From NCBI GenBank assembly GCA_963969395.1, contig OZ017797.1, forward strand, positions 34,224,001 through 34,288,000: a stretch of 64,000 nt of DNA. The letters run 5' to 3'. Of the stretch, positions 9,368 to 21,311 are shown piece after piece. A model generated the notes under the pieces. It searched no databases. It saw only the letters and a list, made by a program, of their open reading frames with translations, and was not told where the DNA came from. Positions within the stretch are counted from its first letter, which is position 1; each line of letters starts with the position of its first letter. Position numbers and translations under genes: made by a program. The DNA comes from Pseudoscleropodium purum. Taxonomy: Eukaryota; Streptophyta; Bryopsida; Hypnales; Brachytheciaceae.

Positions 9368-11532
9368 CTAATTTGATTGATTTGTTTGTCTAGGCCCTTC
9401 TTCTACTAGAGGTTGATTGAGAACTTCTTGCAATAGGGAAACTATTGCATTTGCTCTAGAAGCTTCAACATTGATGCTGCCATTGATATAACATGTTTCT
9501 TCGACTAAGCATGGTAGTTGAACCATTATGCCCCTTCTAAAATAACCTCCTCTTGCTTCTATCCATTTCCATGTTCCATATGTCCAAGGTAGTTGTTGGA
9601 TTGGAGGAAAAATTGGAAGAGAAGTTTCATTTGTTTGTAACCTCCTTTTTACTTTTAATCTTCCAATTGCTCTTTCTTGATTAGCCTTGTACTATTGAGG
9701 TTGGTAACCACAATAGGGAGCTAGATGGACATTAACAACAACATATTCTCTTATGCTCTTGTGTAACTTCTCCCATGCTTTTTTGATTGCTGAATTTGAC
9801 CACTGGTCTTTGAATCTCTTGCTTGTAGCTTTCTCAACTTGCCTCTTCAGCTTGGAAGCCTCCAATTGAACCTTCTCTTGTTTCTTCTTCAACTTGGTGA
9901 GTTCTCTCTTTTCTTTTCTCCTTTGGGCTTCTTCAAGTGCCTTGCTCTTCCTTTCTGCTACAACTGCTATAGTCTCTACATGTTGAGTGCTTATCAAGAT
10001 ATGGGATGTAGAGTAGTCAATTCTTGCTTCAGATGCAATCTTTCTTTTCTTGGTCACTTTTTGAAGCAGCCTAAGGAATCTACAAAAATGCCCTTCACTA
10101 GAATCTCTAGGTTCTTCATCATGATTGATGTTTTCTGATAGAATATGAACTTCATCTTCTAAGTCTACATAATAATGAACCACATTTTCTTATGTGCAAG
10201 GTACATCTTCATCAAGGATTTCTTGGATTTGCACATCAAGAGGTTTTTCCACAAACCCTTTACTTGGTCCCATCTTTCTACTTAACCTAGTTGGATCTAG
10301 TAGCCAAATCCTACTGGCTACAAAACCTGATTTGATGTTTGATGGTGTTGTTGCCTTTTGTAAACCTAGACTAACCTAGTGGGCTAAATCCTCCTTTCTT
10401 ACATTTTGTCCTCTATTTTGCATGTTCCAAATATCTCTATAAGCCTTAAAGGCTATCTTGAAGGATTTGAAAATGGAAACATCCAATGGTTGAAGGGCAT
10501 GGCTAGTGCATGAAGGTAAGGATATCAAATCTAACCTTGCAACCTCAACTTTTTGAATGACTTCTAAAGTAATATGAGAGTTATATCCATCTAGAACCAT
10601 CAAATGCCTTTAGGTTGAGCTCATGTTTCCTTTTTTTCCACATTTACTAGAATATGGTCCATCCACTTGGAGAAAAGGAAAGAAGTCATCCATGCATTTG
10701 GCTACATGGCCATTGTAGCATCTACCTCACATAGGCTAACATAATCTCTTATCCTATGTTTTCCCTTTAAAATGTAGAAAATAGGAATTGTTTCCCCTTC
10801 TGCATTTATGGTTGAAAGAATTGTGAGAGATTCTCTTTCATTAGTTGTCAATGAGTGAACTATTTGTATTCCTCTTTTTACAATAACTCTACTCTGTCCT
10901 TTACCTACTTGAGCCCCACTTTCATTTGCATTCCAGATTTGGGTTGCAAAATAGCTATGTTTCTTATACATGATAGCTAAATTGTCAAAGAAGGATTTCA
11001 CATATGTTGAACACAAACCTTGTGCCCTATTCACTTCTAACCCTTGTGCAACTCTAAGACTGTGTTGTAGATTTTGTTTTCTAAGCCATTTCAGCCAACT
11101 AGCTCCAAGTATTCCATTGGTGAATGGATTGGGTCTTCCCTAGACCATCTCAACCACCTTTTCTCTCAAGTCTTTTGTTGTCAAAGGAAGACCCCAAGCC
11201 AATATATTGTCCAAATATTCAAAAAGGGCTGCTTCTTCAAATTTGGTAAGGGTTCCTTGTCTTCCTACCTTTTTAGATGTCATTTTTTCATCAATATGAT
11301 TTACCAAGCTTGTCCTAGGTATTTGATAGAAATCACTAACTTGTTGGATTTTGTGTCCATCTTCTATTGCTAGGATTGCTAATTGGAGTGCTTCATTTAT
11401 CCAAGACCCCCTTCCTAGACTACTTGAGGTTTAGGATGTATTTCTTTTGGGAGGTAAAGGCTTCTTGTGAGTGATATCTACCAAAGGTTCTAAGAAGGAA
11501 GATGGAATGATTACCTCTTGTTGCCTTGACAT
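9368..11532 (-). pseudogene. pogo/Tigger-like transposase, dead
   Basis: Read on the minus strand from a likely ATG at 11532 (MSRQQEV) to TAG 9370-9368, about 721 residues. The order is that of pogo-like transposases. First comes a psq-type helix-turn-helix (WINEALQLAILAIEDGH, QQVSDFYQIPRTSL). Next is the second DNA-binding half (TKFEEAALFEYL, FTNGILGASWLKWL). The DDE_1 catalytic core follows (NANESGAQVGKGQ, LMVLDGYNSHIT, TSHALQPLDVSIF). A basic coiled-coil tail and a conserved-looking C-terminal part end it. Seven premature stops interrupt it (11433-11431, 11142-11140, 10704-10702, 10612-10610, 10378-10376, 10192-10190, 9694-9692), plus one 1-base frameshift at a T7 tract (10631-10637 on the plus strand). 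The first catalytic Asp is Asn (AAT at 10926-10924). It encodes DNA cutting and joining in the family, but this copy must be inactive. Terminal repeats were not identified. Confidence 0.85.
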
Positions 11533-11748
11533 TTGCCTTGTTTTGTATGTAGGAGCTCCTCCTTCCATGCTCCCAACTCCCTTTCAAAGAAAAGAACATC
11601 AAAACAAAATAAACGCCATTTCTGTTATGGATGAGTTTGTAATTTGCTCTTGTACTGGAAGTGCATGTATCCGATTGTTTAAGCTTAGTGCTCAGTAAAG
11701 CGACCTTTCACAGTTGCCATCCACATTCATGCCATGGTGGATATGATC

Positions 11749-12005
11749 TTAGGGGCACTTCACACATGGGCTAACTAAGTCAAGAGGCCATGGGAGTTCA
11801 TGGCTAAACTTAGGGCGAGAGTCCGTTGTGAAGCCGTTGCCATGTAGGAGCTTGGACTTCCATGTAGGCACTTTGAAGGGCAATGGACTTTGGATTGTGC
11901 CACCTTGTCTGAAGGGTCGAGAGGCCAAAGTCAGGGTTTTCTTAAATTTGATTGGTGGAGGTTGACGGACTCTCAACTTTGGGCCCATGTGTGAAGCGGC
12001 CCTTA
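11749..12005. mobile_element. PIF/Harbinger (Tourist-like) MITE
   Basis: A 251-bp element (11752-12002) with inverted termini GGGGCACTTCACACATGGGC on the left and, reverse-complemented, GGGCCGCTTCACACATGGGC on the right. It is flanked by the 3-base direct repeat TTA at 11749-11751 and 12003-12005. A TTA target duplication and a GGG-starting terminus are typical of PIF/Harbinger-derived MITEs. It lies about 970 bases upstream of the BAHD start codon. Confidence 0.75.
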
Positions 12006-12857
12006 GCAAGGTGGAAGTGTGGAACCCTCACTCCCTCAGTGCAGGATGATCATAATTGATCATTTAACTTTGCTTTCAATATTTTTTTTCACTAGTAATG
12101 GTGGTTGTTGAAATTCCGACTCCCACTACCGGTAACTGCCGCCGTTACCAACAGAAAATATTGACATTTCAGGCCTTTGGAGTTTGGACCATCAATAAGC
12201 GACCTAATACTAGCTGCCTGACTTGAAGAGGGTTGGTTTGAAATCCCACTGACTCCCTTATTTCCTTGTGCAGCGACGGATTTGGGGGTATTTACAGGGT
12301 CTGCTCATCATTTCCGTAGTTGCTTCGATCAGGGCTGGCTGCAACTGGCATGGAGCGCTGAGTAGTGAGTAGTCTTTGCGTCAGTACAACTGTGGAGTCG
12401 GCACTGACGGACACCACGAGGATTGGACGAGCTGGTGAGACTGAAATTAGTTCAAAGTTCTGATTAATTGGTGTACGAGGCTTCTTTGATCAGAATGTAG
12501 AAAAGAAAGCCCTTAAGCTTCCAATGTGATGTACTGTTGTTTTCAGCTCTAGAGGATTGTTGGAGGTTTCCGCATAGAGCTGCATTGTTGTTTCGGCTTC
12601 TGGAAAGGAAGCCAGAGTCTGAGTTCCATGAGCTTGCACGACATGGGGGTTCAGCTGTAGCAAGCACTGTCGATGTATTATCCTTTAAGTGGCTTCATAG
12701 AAACAACTGACGCAGACGTTTCGCAACATCGTTAACAAGAGTGCCGTTCACACGTCTGGGCTTCACTCGACGGTTATGGCTATGGCGTGTGACGGCATAC
12801 AAGCGTACAAGTCTATGCGCCATGACGGTTTCACTGTCTTTGAATTGAAGCCATCAG

Positions 12858-12863
12858 TATAAG
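12858..12863 (+). promoter_or_regulatory. TATA-like motif upstream of the BAHD gene
   Basis: TATAAG, about 117 bases before the ATG at 12980, in a region of balanced composition. It is a plausible core promoter, judged on motif and spacing alone. The stretch 12006-12857 holds no other recognisable feature. Confidence 0.35.
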
Positions 12864-12979
12864 TGCCCCACCTCACCTTTGTGGAGAGACCACCCAGCCG
12901 TGGAAAGATAATCTTTCGAAGCATGTCTCGCTAATTTTGTCACTCGGTTGCAGAGTTCCTAGTACGTCTATCCAGGGCA

Positions 12980-15926
12980 ATGACCTCGACTGAAGCGGCG
13001 ATGGCCCCCTTGACCGAGCTCCACGTGAAACTTGACGATCCCGTCTACGTGAAGCCTGCGGATCCGAACTGCGAAGCCGATACCAGCCCCTTCTTCCTCA
13101 CAAACATCGACCAGGTCTGCATCCCTCTTCTCCATAGCTTCGGTGTGATCAATCTTGCAAGCGTGTACATTGTTTCAGCAAGCTCGATTGTAGAAGCATT
13201 CACGGGAGTGCAACTTTGAACGAGAAGTGGGTGTCACTGTAATGCGTAGACTGACAGTAACATGCAGTTCCAGTTGTGACTCCATTTGTGTTTTTGGGTG
13301 CAGATGTTGGCATTCACAGTGGAGACATTGTACTTCTACGCTGCGAACCCGGACAAGCCGAGCGACACAGTGGCCGATACGCTCAAAGAGGCCCTGAGCA
13401 AGATGTTAGTGCACTACGACTTCTTAGCTGGGCGAGTGAGGTTGAACGAGGAGCTCATGCGGATGGAGATCGACCGCAACTACGCGGGGGCGCAAGTGGC
13501 CACGGCGACCTGTGACCTGACCATGGCGGAGCTCGGGGATGTAACGCAACCCAATGCGCTCTTCCGGAAGTTTGTGCCGCAAGCCCACAACGCCACCACC
13601 ATCGCTGACATTCCCTTGATGATGATTCAGGTCCGTGGAGAGCCTCACCACATTCTGTTCCTGGCATCACTATGCTCTGTTCAAATAGAGCCCGCAACTG
13701 ACTAGAAACGCACTTCTGCACTCTGATACATTCAAGGGTACAACTTATCATTATGCTCAACAACCGCATTATCTCATATTCATCTCTTTAGCTTTATGGC
13801 GACCTTTTAAAATACCCTAAATCAAGAGAACCCACAGGTTATGCATTCAGGTTATGTTTAGTAATGTGAAAGGAAAAGCTTGTCTAGGAATATAACTTCC
13901 CTCAGCAGTCCCCATATCTTGGCCTGTTTCACACAACAAGACTCAATTTCATAGTTACTTTCATGGGTACTCTCCATTTGAGAAGAGAGTCTCATTGTGA
14001 CCCTTCCTGTTCTCTTAGCTTTCAATTCTGGAACTCAGCTCACTTCTTTTAACTTTCTATGCGAACACTTAGTTTACAATCTCGTAAGTATATTCTGCAT
14101 TCAAGTTCCAGTTACTTTGTACATCTTCTTTCTTTTGAAAATCCGATGAATTATTTTTCATATTCCATTTTGGTTGTTGCATCAGGTGACGACCCTGAAA
14201 TGTGGCGCGCACGTGATCGGGTTCGGAATGAGTCACCTAGTGTGGGACGGTCACGGCGTGGTGGAGTTTCTCTTCAACCTGATGTCCCTGGCGCAAGGCG
14301 GTCCTTTAATCTTTCAACCCAAACCTGACCGAGTGATGTTCAAAGCCCGGGACCCTCCCACGCCGACGTTCGATCACCCTGAGTACCTCAAACTGGATGA
14401 GCTCCCTCCCACCTCCACCACGGGCTCTTTCACAACCACCGAGGCCGCCAAGTCCGAGTACGTGGAGCTCGCTGCTTCCACCAAGCATGTCAGCAAGGTC
14501 AGCTTTCTGCATCCCAGCTTTCATTTACTCCCAAGCGCTCCCAAATGGCTTCAGTTATTTCAAACGGCATTGGAACCGTGTGGTTGTAAGATTCTGGATT
14601 AACACTCTAAATGTTGTTGTAATGCATTTTAAGGACGTCAGTATGTGGATCCTGTTGTTCTTTCCTACAGTGCTGGAACAATCCTGTGCCACACAGACTC
14701 CTTTACATTGTCTTATATACTACCTGTAGTACATAGTCGAGATACTGGAGATATCTAAATGTAATTGTATTATGGGTTCGATACCTAAAGGTGGTGAGAA
14801 TTGTGTGATTCGATCAATTGAATGGTGCTGAGCTTGGAGACGTGGTGAAAGACAGATTATTCGTTTCTCAGCGGAGGATTTAGCCACTCTAAAGAAGAGA
14901 GCCTTGGAAGGAGGCGTGGTGACGAAAGCCAGCACGTTCGATGCGCTCTCCGCACACGTTTGGCAAGCTCGCACGAAGGCCATGGATTTGGAGCCCACCC
15001 AGATTGCGCAGCTTCTGTATGCTGTGGACATTCGGGATCGGCTGGACCCTCCGCTGCCCAAAGGCTTCATGGGGAACGCTATTTACTCGGCTTGTGCTCG
15101 AGCCACTTGCGAGGAGGTTCGAAGTGGGCCCCTGTCGTTTTGTGTGCAGCTGATCCAGAAGGCCAACGCAAGGGTCACCAATGAGTACATTCAGTAAGAC
15201 CATGTCACAACTCTTCAGTGTGGTGATCCACAATTTTCAGTGCTGTAAGACTAAGTTTCGTTGAATCCATAGACGGCCAGAGTGATGTGTGCTAGGAAAC
15301 TCAAATCTAAAGTTTGCTTGAGAATTTTTTATTATTTGTTGAGTTGCACAAGCAGCCAAGACATGTCTGAGGTCTAGATTTGAGCGACCTAGCTTAAACT
15401 CTATGAAACAAGTAAATCTTGGAAGATCCGATGGCAAGACGATTATCTTCAGGGAAAATCTGACTTTCGAACGGAGAGTTCAAATAAAGACTGCAAAGAG
15501 GGTAGTGTGGTCATCGCTTATATTGCAACTCTTCTTCTTGACTGACTTGTTGCCACTTGTATTTTTGAAGCGGCGTTACAGAGTTACGTTTGATAGTTGA
15601 TTTTAAATCATTTTTTGTTGTCTAATTAATGACTTCATGGTGATGTGTACTGATTGTGAAGGTCGGGGATCGACTGGTGGGAAGTGTACCGAGGCATTCC
15701 AGCCGTCACCAGTGGCATCCTCATCAGCTCCTGGCAGAAAATGCCGTTCTATTCCATCGATTTCGGGTGGGGCAAGCCGGTGTTTGCAGGACCCGCCGTG
15801 TCGCCCATGGTGGAATTCGTGGTGCTCTTGCCCTCACCCAAGCAAGATGGTGGGCTCAACGTCAGCCTGCATTTGCCACCGGACGTGATGGTCAAGTTTG
15901 AGGAGTATGTGAAAGTCTCCGCTTGA
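12980..15926 (+). CDS. BAHD acyl-CoA-dependent acyltransferase (five exons)
   Basis: Joining exons 12980-13114, 13304-13630, 14186-14497, 14856-15193 and 15662-15926 gives an open frame of 458 codons plus stop, the usual BAHD size. All four introns are GT-AG; the first three are phase 0 and the fourth is phase 2. BAHD enzymes transfer an acyl group from CoA to an alcohol or amine in the cytosol. Diagnostic motifs are present: LTNIDQ-MLAFTVET near residues 40-53, the catalytic HLVWDG (H171 to D175) in exon 3, and the structural DFGWG (404-408) in exon 5. The N-terminal motif recalls the clade with hydroxycinnamoyl and omega-hydroxyacid feruloyl transferases, which supply phenolic esters of cutin, suberin or lignin-like polymers; the actual substrate cannot be read from sequence. 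No stop or broken splice site is seen, so the gene looks functional. Confidence 0.9.
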
Positions 15927-16559
15927 TTGAATTTGATAACAGCACTTAAATATCAGTTATATCCGTTCCGGTTTTTGTGTAGAATGTACTTTGATTTAGT
16001 CATTTATAAAAAAGGTACGAAAGGAGTCGGTCAGAATTTGCAATTTTAGCCCAGTGTTTTGTTTCCAAATCTGACCCTCCGTGATTTTGAGCCGCGAAAA
16101 CTTTTGTCTAGGCCCCGGACCTTGTAGGGCATTCAAATTGTGTTTCCAAGTTGCCTCCATTTTTGGAGCAGCAGAACTCACTATGACAACTCTTGCATTT
16201 TGCGCTCTAGTTGCTCTCCTTGAATGATTTGTATTATGCATTCGCTGTGAGTAGCCTGGTGCAGTTAATTTGATAGTCATGTATTCATACTTCCCAAATT
16301 TCTCACTAGAATTCTGTGTTTGAGACTGATCTTGGATCAAAGGTTTGCTTTGACATTTTTGCTAATAACTCTTTTGAGATAATTGTGTGAATTATCACAA
16401 CGAAGTACCCGTATGATCTTGTAGTTCATACTTTCATGTGTAACCGAAGCCATAAATATTTTTGCAATCGGACGAAAGTAAAACATGATTGTAATTTTGA
16501 TTGAGTGCTACTACCAGATTTGTCAGAAATTTTCAACCTGACCGAATACTTTTAATGCC
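15927..16559. other. BAHD 3' flank, no gene
   Basis: Non-coding downstream sequence; nothing further recognised. Confidence 0.5.
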
Positions 16560-16947
16560 CACATCTAAAGTCTAAACATTGAGAGCACCCCCTAAATGTG
16601 AGTATTCGTGAAAATTGGCGGCTAATTCCAAGTGAGCTAATTAATCTGGGAAAAAAGCAGTTCCATTTTGAAAACGAAGGTTGTGAAATTTGGAAAAAAG
16701 TTTCTTGAGGTGCCCAAACCCCCTGTAAAACAAAGAAAATCACAAATCATGCAGTAACTTTTTGATCATGTAGTCAAAAGTTATAAAAAATGTCAAGCCT
16801 GAAACTATTCATTAAACACATGTTGTATGAAAATTTCATCAAAAATAAACAAAAACTTCATTCATAATGAACTGCCGAAATTTGCTATGAAATTTTTATT
16901 TATTTACTATGTTGCCAAAAAATGCAGCTTGGCCCTTTAGAGGTTAA
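16560..16947 (-). mobile_element. piggyBac-like TTAA element fragment
   Basis: Read on the minus strand it begins with TTAA (16947-16944), then CCTCTAAAGGGCCAAGCTG, a TTTTTTGGCAACATAG block and an ATTATGAATGAAG block. It parallels the left part of the element at 20363 in the same order, including the later ATAACTTTTGAC block. The other end was not found. Confidence 0.5.
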
Positions 16948-19808
16948 ATTGCAATCCTAATCAGATCAGGACTATGGACACACTATAGCAATCTGAATGG
17001 GATTACCTCCCTCATTGCCTTGGTCAAGGATAAAATAATGTAAAAGATTGTCTTCTATTCCCCTATTTTGTGTTCAATTTTTTTTATTTTTGCACCCATC
17101 ATATGTAATATGGGGCTTCTAATTGCAAGTACAAAATCAAATTTCCAAATTTTATCATGGGTGGCAATTTTTATCATAGACAATAGGATAAAAGGTACAC
17201 AATTTGCCACTTTGAAAAATCATGACTCTCATGGAAATCATTTACTTCATATGCCAATTGTATTCTATGCTTTGAATAGTACAATAGGCAATTTTTAAGA
17301 ATATTGTACCTTACTATAAGGGAGACCAACCCATTTCTGCCATCTACCTATTTTTGCCATCCTACTTTTGATCCCATTACTACCACAAAACTAATCCAAA
17401 TCTACTTATTTTTCTGACAAAATCAATTCATTAATTTCAATTTGGATAATGTGTCAACCCTTGATTGGTGGAAACTTAAATGCTAATAGATACAATCCAA
17501 TGCGGTTATGAGTTGTTGATAGGATGTTTATGACTTCACTATATGGACGGTTATGTAATTTTTAGAGCAATCTACTTCAAAAATTTACAGAAATTGCAAT
17601 TTTAATTGAAAATATATAACTTCACTTGAATTTGATTCATGAAACAAGCACACACCTCTGAAAAATATGTGCTCCCCTTGAAGTTAGCCCTAAAATTGCA
17701 AATCTGGGTGGTAATAGGCCGGTCTACCTTACATAGAGAGAGGCTTGGAATTATATCTTCTGTTTGGCAAGGGCACATTGACCCCCTCATTGCCCTGCAT
17801 TGACTCCCTACATACAGTACATACACCCCCTGTGTATGTTGTGTACATGGAGTCACAGAGCGCATGTGTGACACTGAACTTGTAAGTCGGTTCAGTTTAC
17901 GTAGGTCAATTTCTATGAAGTACTGTACCTTAAATGACTTCCATGAGAACTGACACAAATTTTCAGAGTGGCAAGTATCGTACCTTTGGCATGCTGTCTG
18001 TGGCCAGGTGTCCATAGAAACTGACTTAACACCAAACTAAAGTACATCAGCATCACAGAACTTATGAACTCTGTGATTCCACGTACCCCTGCCATAACTA
18101 TAACAGGTAGTTGGCTCTTAAAGCGACCTTTGAAGAGCTGATTTCATTTTGGGGCAAGCAAAAGTCCTTCACACAGTTTTCATAAAATTTGGGGAGGAAA
18201 AAAAAATGGAATTGGCACTTAACCCAAGCCGTTTCATATTTTTTGGACCTTCGTGGAATTAGTTACAAATTTTTGGAGTTGAAAAGTAGTAGTCACAACA
18301 AGTGACTACCTCCTTGAATGTACAATGCTTGTATATTGAAAGAAGAAAAATGTACCTCTATATTAATGGCCATTTTGAGAGCAAGGGCACTTTTAGACCA
18401 CCCACCTTAGAAGATACATTTTCCATTCATTTTGTATTACATCAACTTAGGAACTATTCTATAGCTAGCCAAGCTAAAGATATAATTCCAAGCCCCATCT
18501 TGTGTACTATACAATAGGGTACAATATTCTTATAAGGTGCCTACTATGCCACTCAAAGAGTTTTGCATAGTGGAGTTAATTGTAGAGTTAGTTGTAAAGT
18601 TCTCCTTTGTTTTGGTACTAGGGATAGAAGAAGGCTTAATTAAAAATAGTACTATAGAAATAAAACATCAAACTCCACCAAACTCTAGTTTCAAGGAGTT
18701 TCATCTTATCATTTTCTCAAACTTTGGCTCTTGGTCTCTCAATTCACACATTTTACAATTTGATCTAGTATGGATAACAAGTAGATAGTATTTTTTGTCT
18801 TGCATAATTAACATTCAATTCTTATGCAATTCCAATGTATTCAATCAATCTCGATTCTTGCAAAGTAACCATCCCATCATGCTCAAAAGGTACAAAATTC
18901 TTTTGATTATGATTATACAATTACTTTGCCAAAATCTAGTTAAAATACAGAGATATATGTTTTACAAAGTTTGGTCATGACACCTCATACTAAACTCTTC
19001 ATAGATCACATTTTTTTTACTTCATGGAAGAATGAAAGATGTAAGTATGGATTTTTCCTACATATCTATGCAATTAAATTAAGAAAATTCATCACTAATG
19101 TTTTTCAATCAATTATCACATAAAGCCACTACAATTAAATGAAATAATTTGCCAAAATTGAAGTTTTGCTTTTTTGAAATTGAAATTTGGTACGTTTGAT
19201 TGGAATTGCATTAGAATTGAATGTTAATTTTGCAAGACAAAGAACGCCAATTGTATTATATATTATGCAAAATTCTTTTATTGATACAATTTCCATTTGT
19301 AAGAATATTATATCCTATTATACAAAACACTTGATGATAAAAAAAAATGTAGTTGATGGTTTCAAAACAAAGATAAAACTCATCATAAAGAAGACAACAT
19401 AAGATTAAAGGTCATGAATAAATAGAGTCCCTTATGCTTGCATGTATCTAGAGCCTAATACGGAGGCTATTGCTCATTGGTAAACCAAATGTAAATAAGG
19501 CAATAAGGCAACTCTCCCCTTCCAACTACACTTTTGCTTGTGCAAAATTCCCATGTTCATTGATGTAGTGTCAAGCAAGGAAAGAAAGAGGGGGTGCTAC
19601 CATTTATGTGTACACATTTGATAGAAATAACTTCCCCACAATTAGTCCACCACAACCACCCCGAACATTGCATTGTATATTCCAAATGAATTGGTTATGT
19701 CTCCACTTCTACTCCTCTCAAAACCTTATTATCTTAGAAACAATCACTATACTACTTAGACTTAACAAAGGTAAAGCATGAGTTGATAACAACACTACTT
19801 TTATTTAT
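16948..19808. other. geneless stretch with inverted-repeat pairs
   Basis: No gene is recognised. Two inverted matches are visible: AAGAATATTGTACC near 17298 against its complement near 18525, and GGCTTGGAATTATATCTT at 17748 against its complement near 18475. The inner and outer pairs are not symmetrically spaced, so this may be one eroded inverted-repeat element or two overlapping ones. The 137-codon minus frame at 17602-18015 has no recognisable domain. Confidence 0.35.
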
Positions 19809-20126
19809 TTATTTAAAATAGTGCATTCTCCAAAATATTGTTCCTTGGAAAATTTTCTCTAACAATTTGTAGTTGGTCAAGGATAAAGAAATTCCTATCC
19901 TATTAGTGATAACCATTCTAGCAATATATAACCCTGATCCAAGCAATTCCACAAACAATTCCCTTAATGTAAAGAAGTTGTCCATGAGAACAATGTACCT
20001 CCTCTTCTCTAGCCCCTTCACCATTGGCTTACCTTGCTTTGACTTTCCATTGGCATCTTGTACCTTCTCAAAATTGAACCTTTTACCACAATAGATACAA
20101 AAATTGGAGGCATACTTTTTCACCAA
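19809..20126 (-). pseudogene. piggyBac-like transposase fragment (DDE_Tnp_1_7)
   Basis: A 105-codon minus-strand frame. YIVLMDNFFTLRELFVELL matches the piggyBac pattern around the second catalytic Asp (DNFFTS). It is followed by GLYIARMVITNRIG (family pattern G-Y-GTVR-NR-G) and QGTIFWRMH (family pattern QG-W-MHDSR). Only this central block survives; the N-terminal domain, the other catalytic residues and the Cys-rich C-terminus are missing. It lies 240 bases from a short TTAA-bounded element that could be mobilised by such an enzyme. Confidence 0.65.
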
Positions 20127-20362
20127 ATCTATCAGTTTTCAAATTATAGTATGATGATTTTGTTGTAATAAAGTTATATTTTTTAAAAATTGGAAAACTT
20201 GAAGTTTATTTTTTATAGAAGATAAAATTAAAAAATTAAGTTTTCTAATGCATTACATTCATAACACTATTTGAAAAAAATTGAGTTTATAATCATAGAT
20301 AAATTAAGAATTATGAGCACATTTCAAAAATGATGTCACTATATTGTGACACTCACTATAGT

Positions 20363-21311
20363 TTAACCCCTAAATGCCTAAATTGTATTTTTTGGCAATG
20401 TAGAAATTTTTGGTCAGCTCACTATGAATGGAGTTTTTATTTCTTTATTTGAAATTTTAAAACAACATATGCCAAAGGAATAACTTTAAAGGCCAACAAT
20501 TTTCATAACTTTTGACAACATGGTTAAAAAGTTATTGTATAATATGTACTTTTCATTGCTAGATGAGCAACTTAGGCAACAAAAAAAACTTCTTTAAAAG
20601 TCACTTTTTTAAAATTTGAATTTGAAATTGGTTCTCTAGATTTATATATATTTAAAAGCTTTGAATCATTCCATTTTGATGAATGAATCAAAAGTTATGA
20701 GGAGTTTTAGTTTGCAGGAGTTTACAAGTCATTATTGAATCTCTACTCTAAGACAAACTTTGAAGTCCTTTATTTAACTCAATTTTCAATATTTTTCGAA
20801 AAGAAAAGAAAAAGTTGGATGTAGATTGTTTATTACAACATTACCGCCATTGGAATTGTCATTTTCCAGTTCCGTAGATAGATTTCTAACAATTTAGTAT
20901 TTTGAATCATTCTTTATCCTTTCTATTTTCTAATTTTTTTCCTAAATGTTGTATAATTCCAAATGATCTGAAATTTTTCAAGCATGTAGCCAACTTTGAC
21001 CTAAAAAATGAATTCAAACGGTAACCACCATTTTGGACATTTTTTCATACAAATGTGACCTTTTGAAGTGTAGCTTCTTGGATTTTTGTAGGGCCAAAAA
21101 AAGGATATTTGTACTTTCAAATGCTAATATCTTGCAATTTACAAGGAAATTTCTGAAATTTTTTCTGCATGTTTTCAAACAAACTTACTACAATATCCTA
21201 TTGTTAAATGTGTCCAAAAATAATTTTTTTCTAAAATTTGGTACTCGTACCTCAAATGGTAGTTTGGGAGTGATTTTGGTGAAAACATAATCAAAATTAT
21301 TTAGGGCTTAA
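20363..21311 (+). mobile_element. piggyBac-like non-autonomous element, complete
   Basis: About 949 bp from TTAA-CCCCTAAATGCC at the left (20363) to ATTTAGGGC-TTAA at the right (TTAA 21308-21311), so the tips read TTAA-CCCCTAAAT and TTAA-GCCCTAAAT. A TTAA target and a CC(C/Y)T-type tip are the hallmarks of piggyBac. The interior is non-coding and closely similar to the element at 25060-26017, notably the blocks GCTTTGAATCATT, AAAAGTTATGAGG and CTCAATTTTCAATATTTTT. Confidence 0.65.

Noticed and set aside
17602..18015. 137-codon minus-strand frame as a gene
   Set aside because: No domain, AT-rich surroundings, and it overlaps an inverted-repeat region; Cys and Met content looks random.
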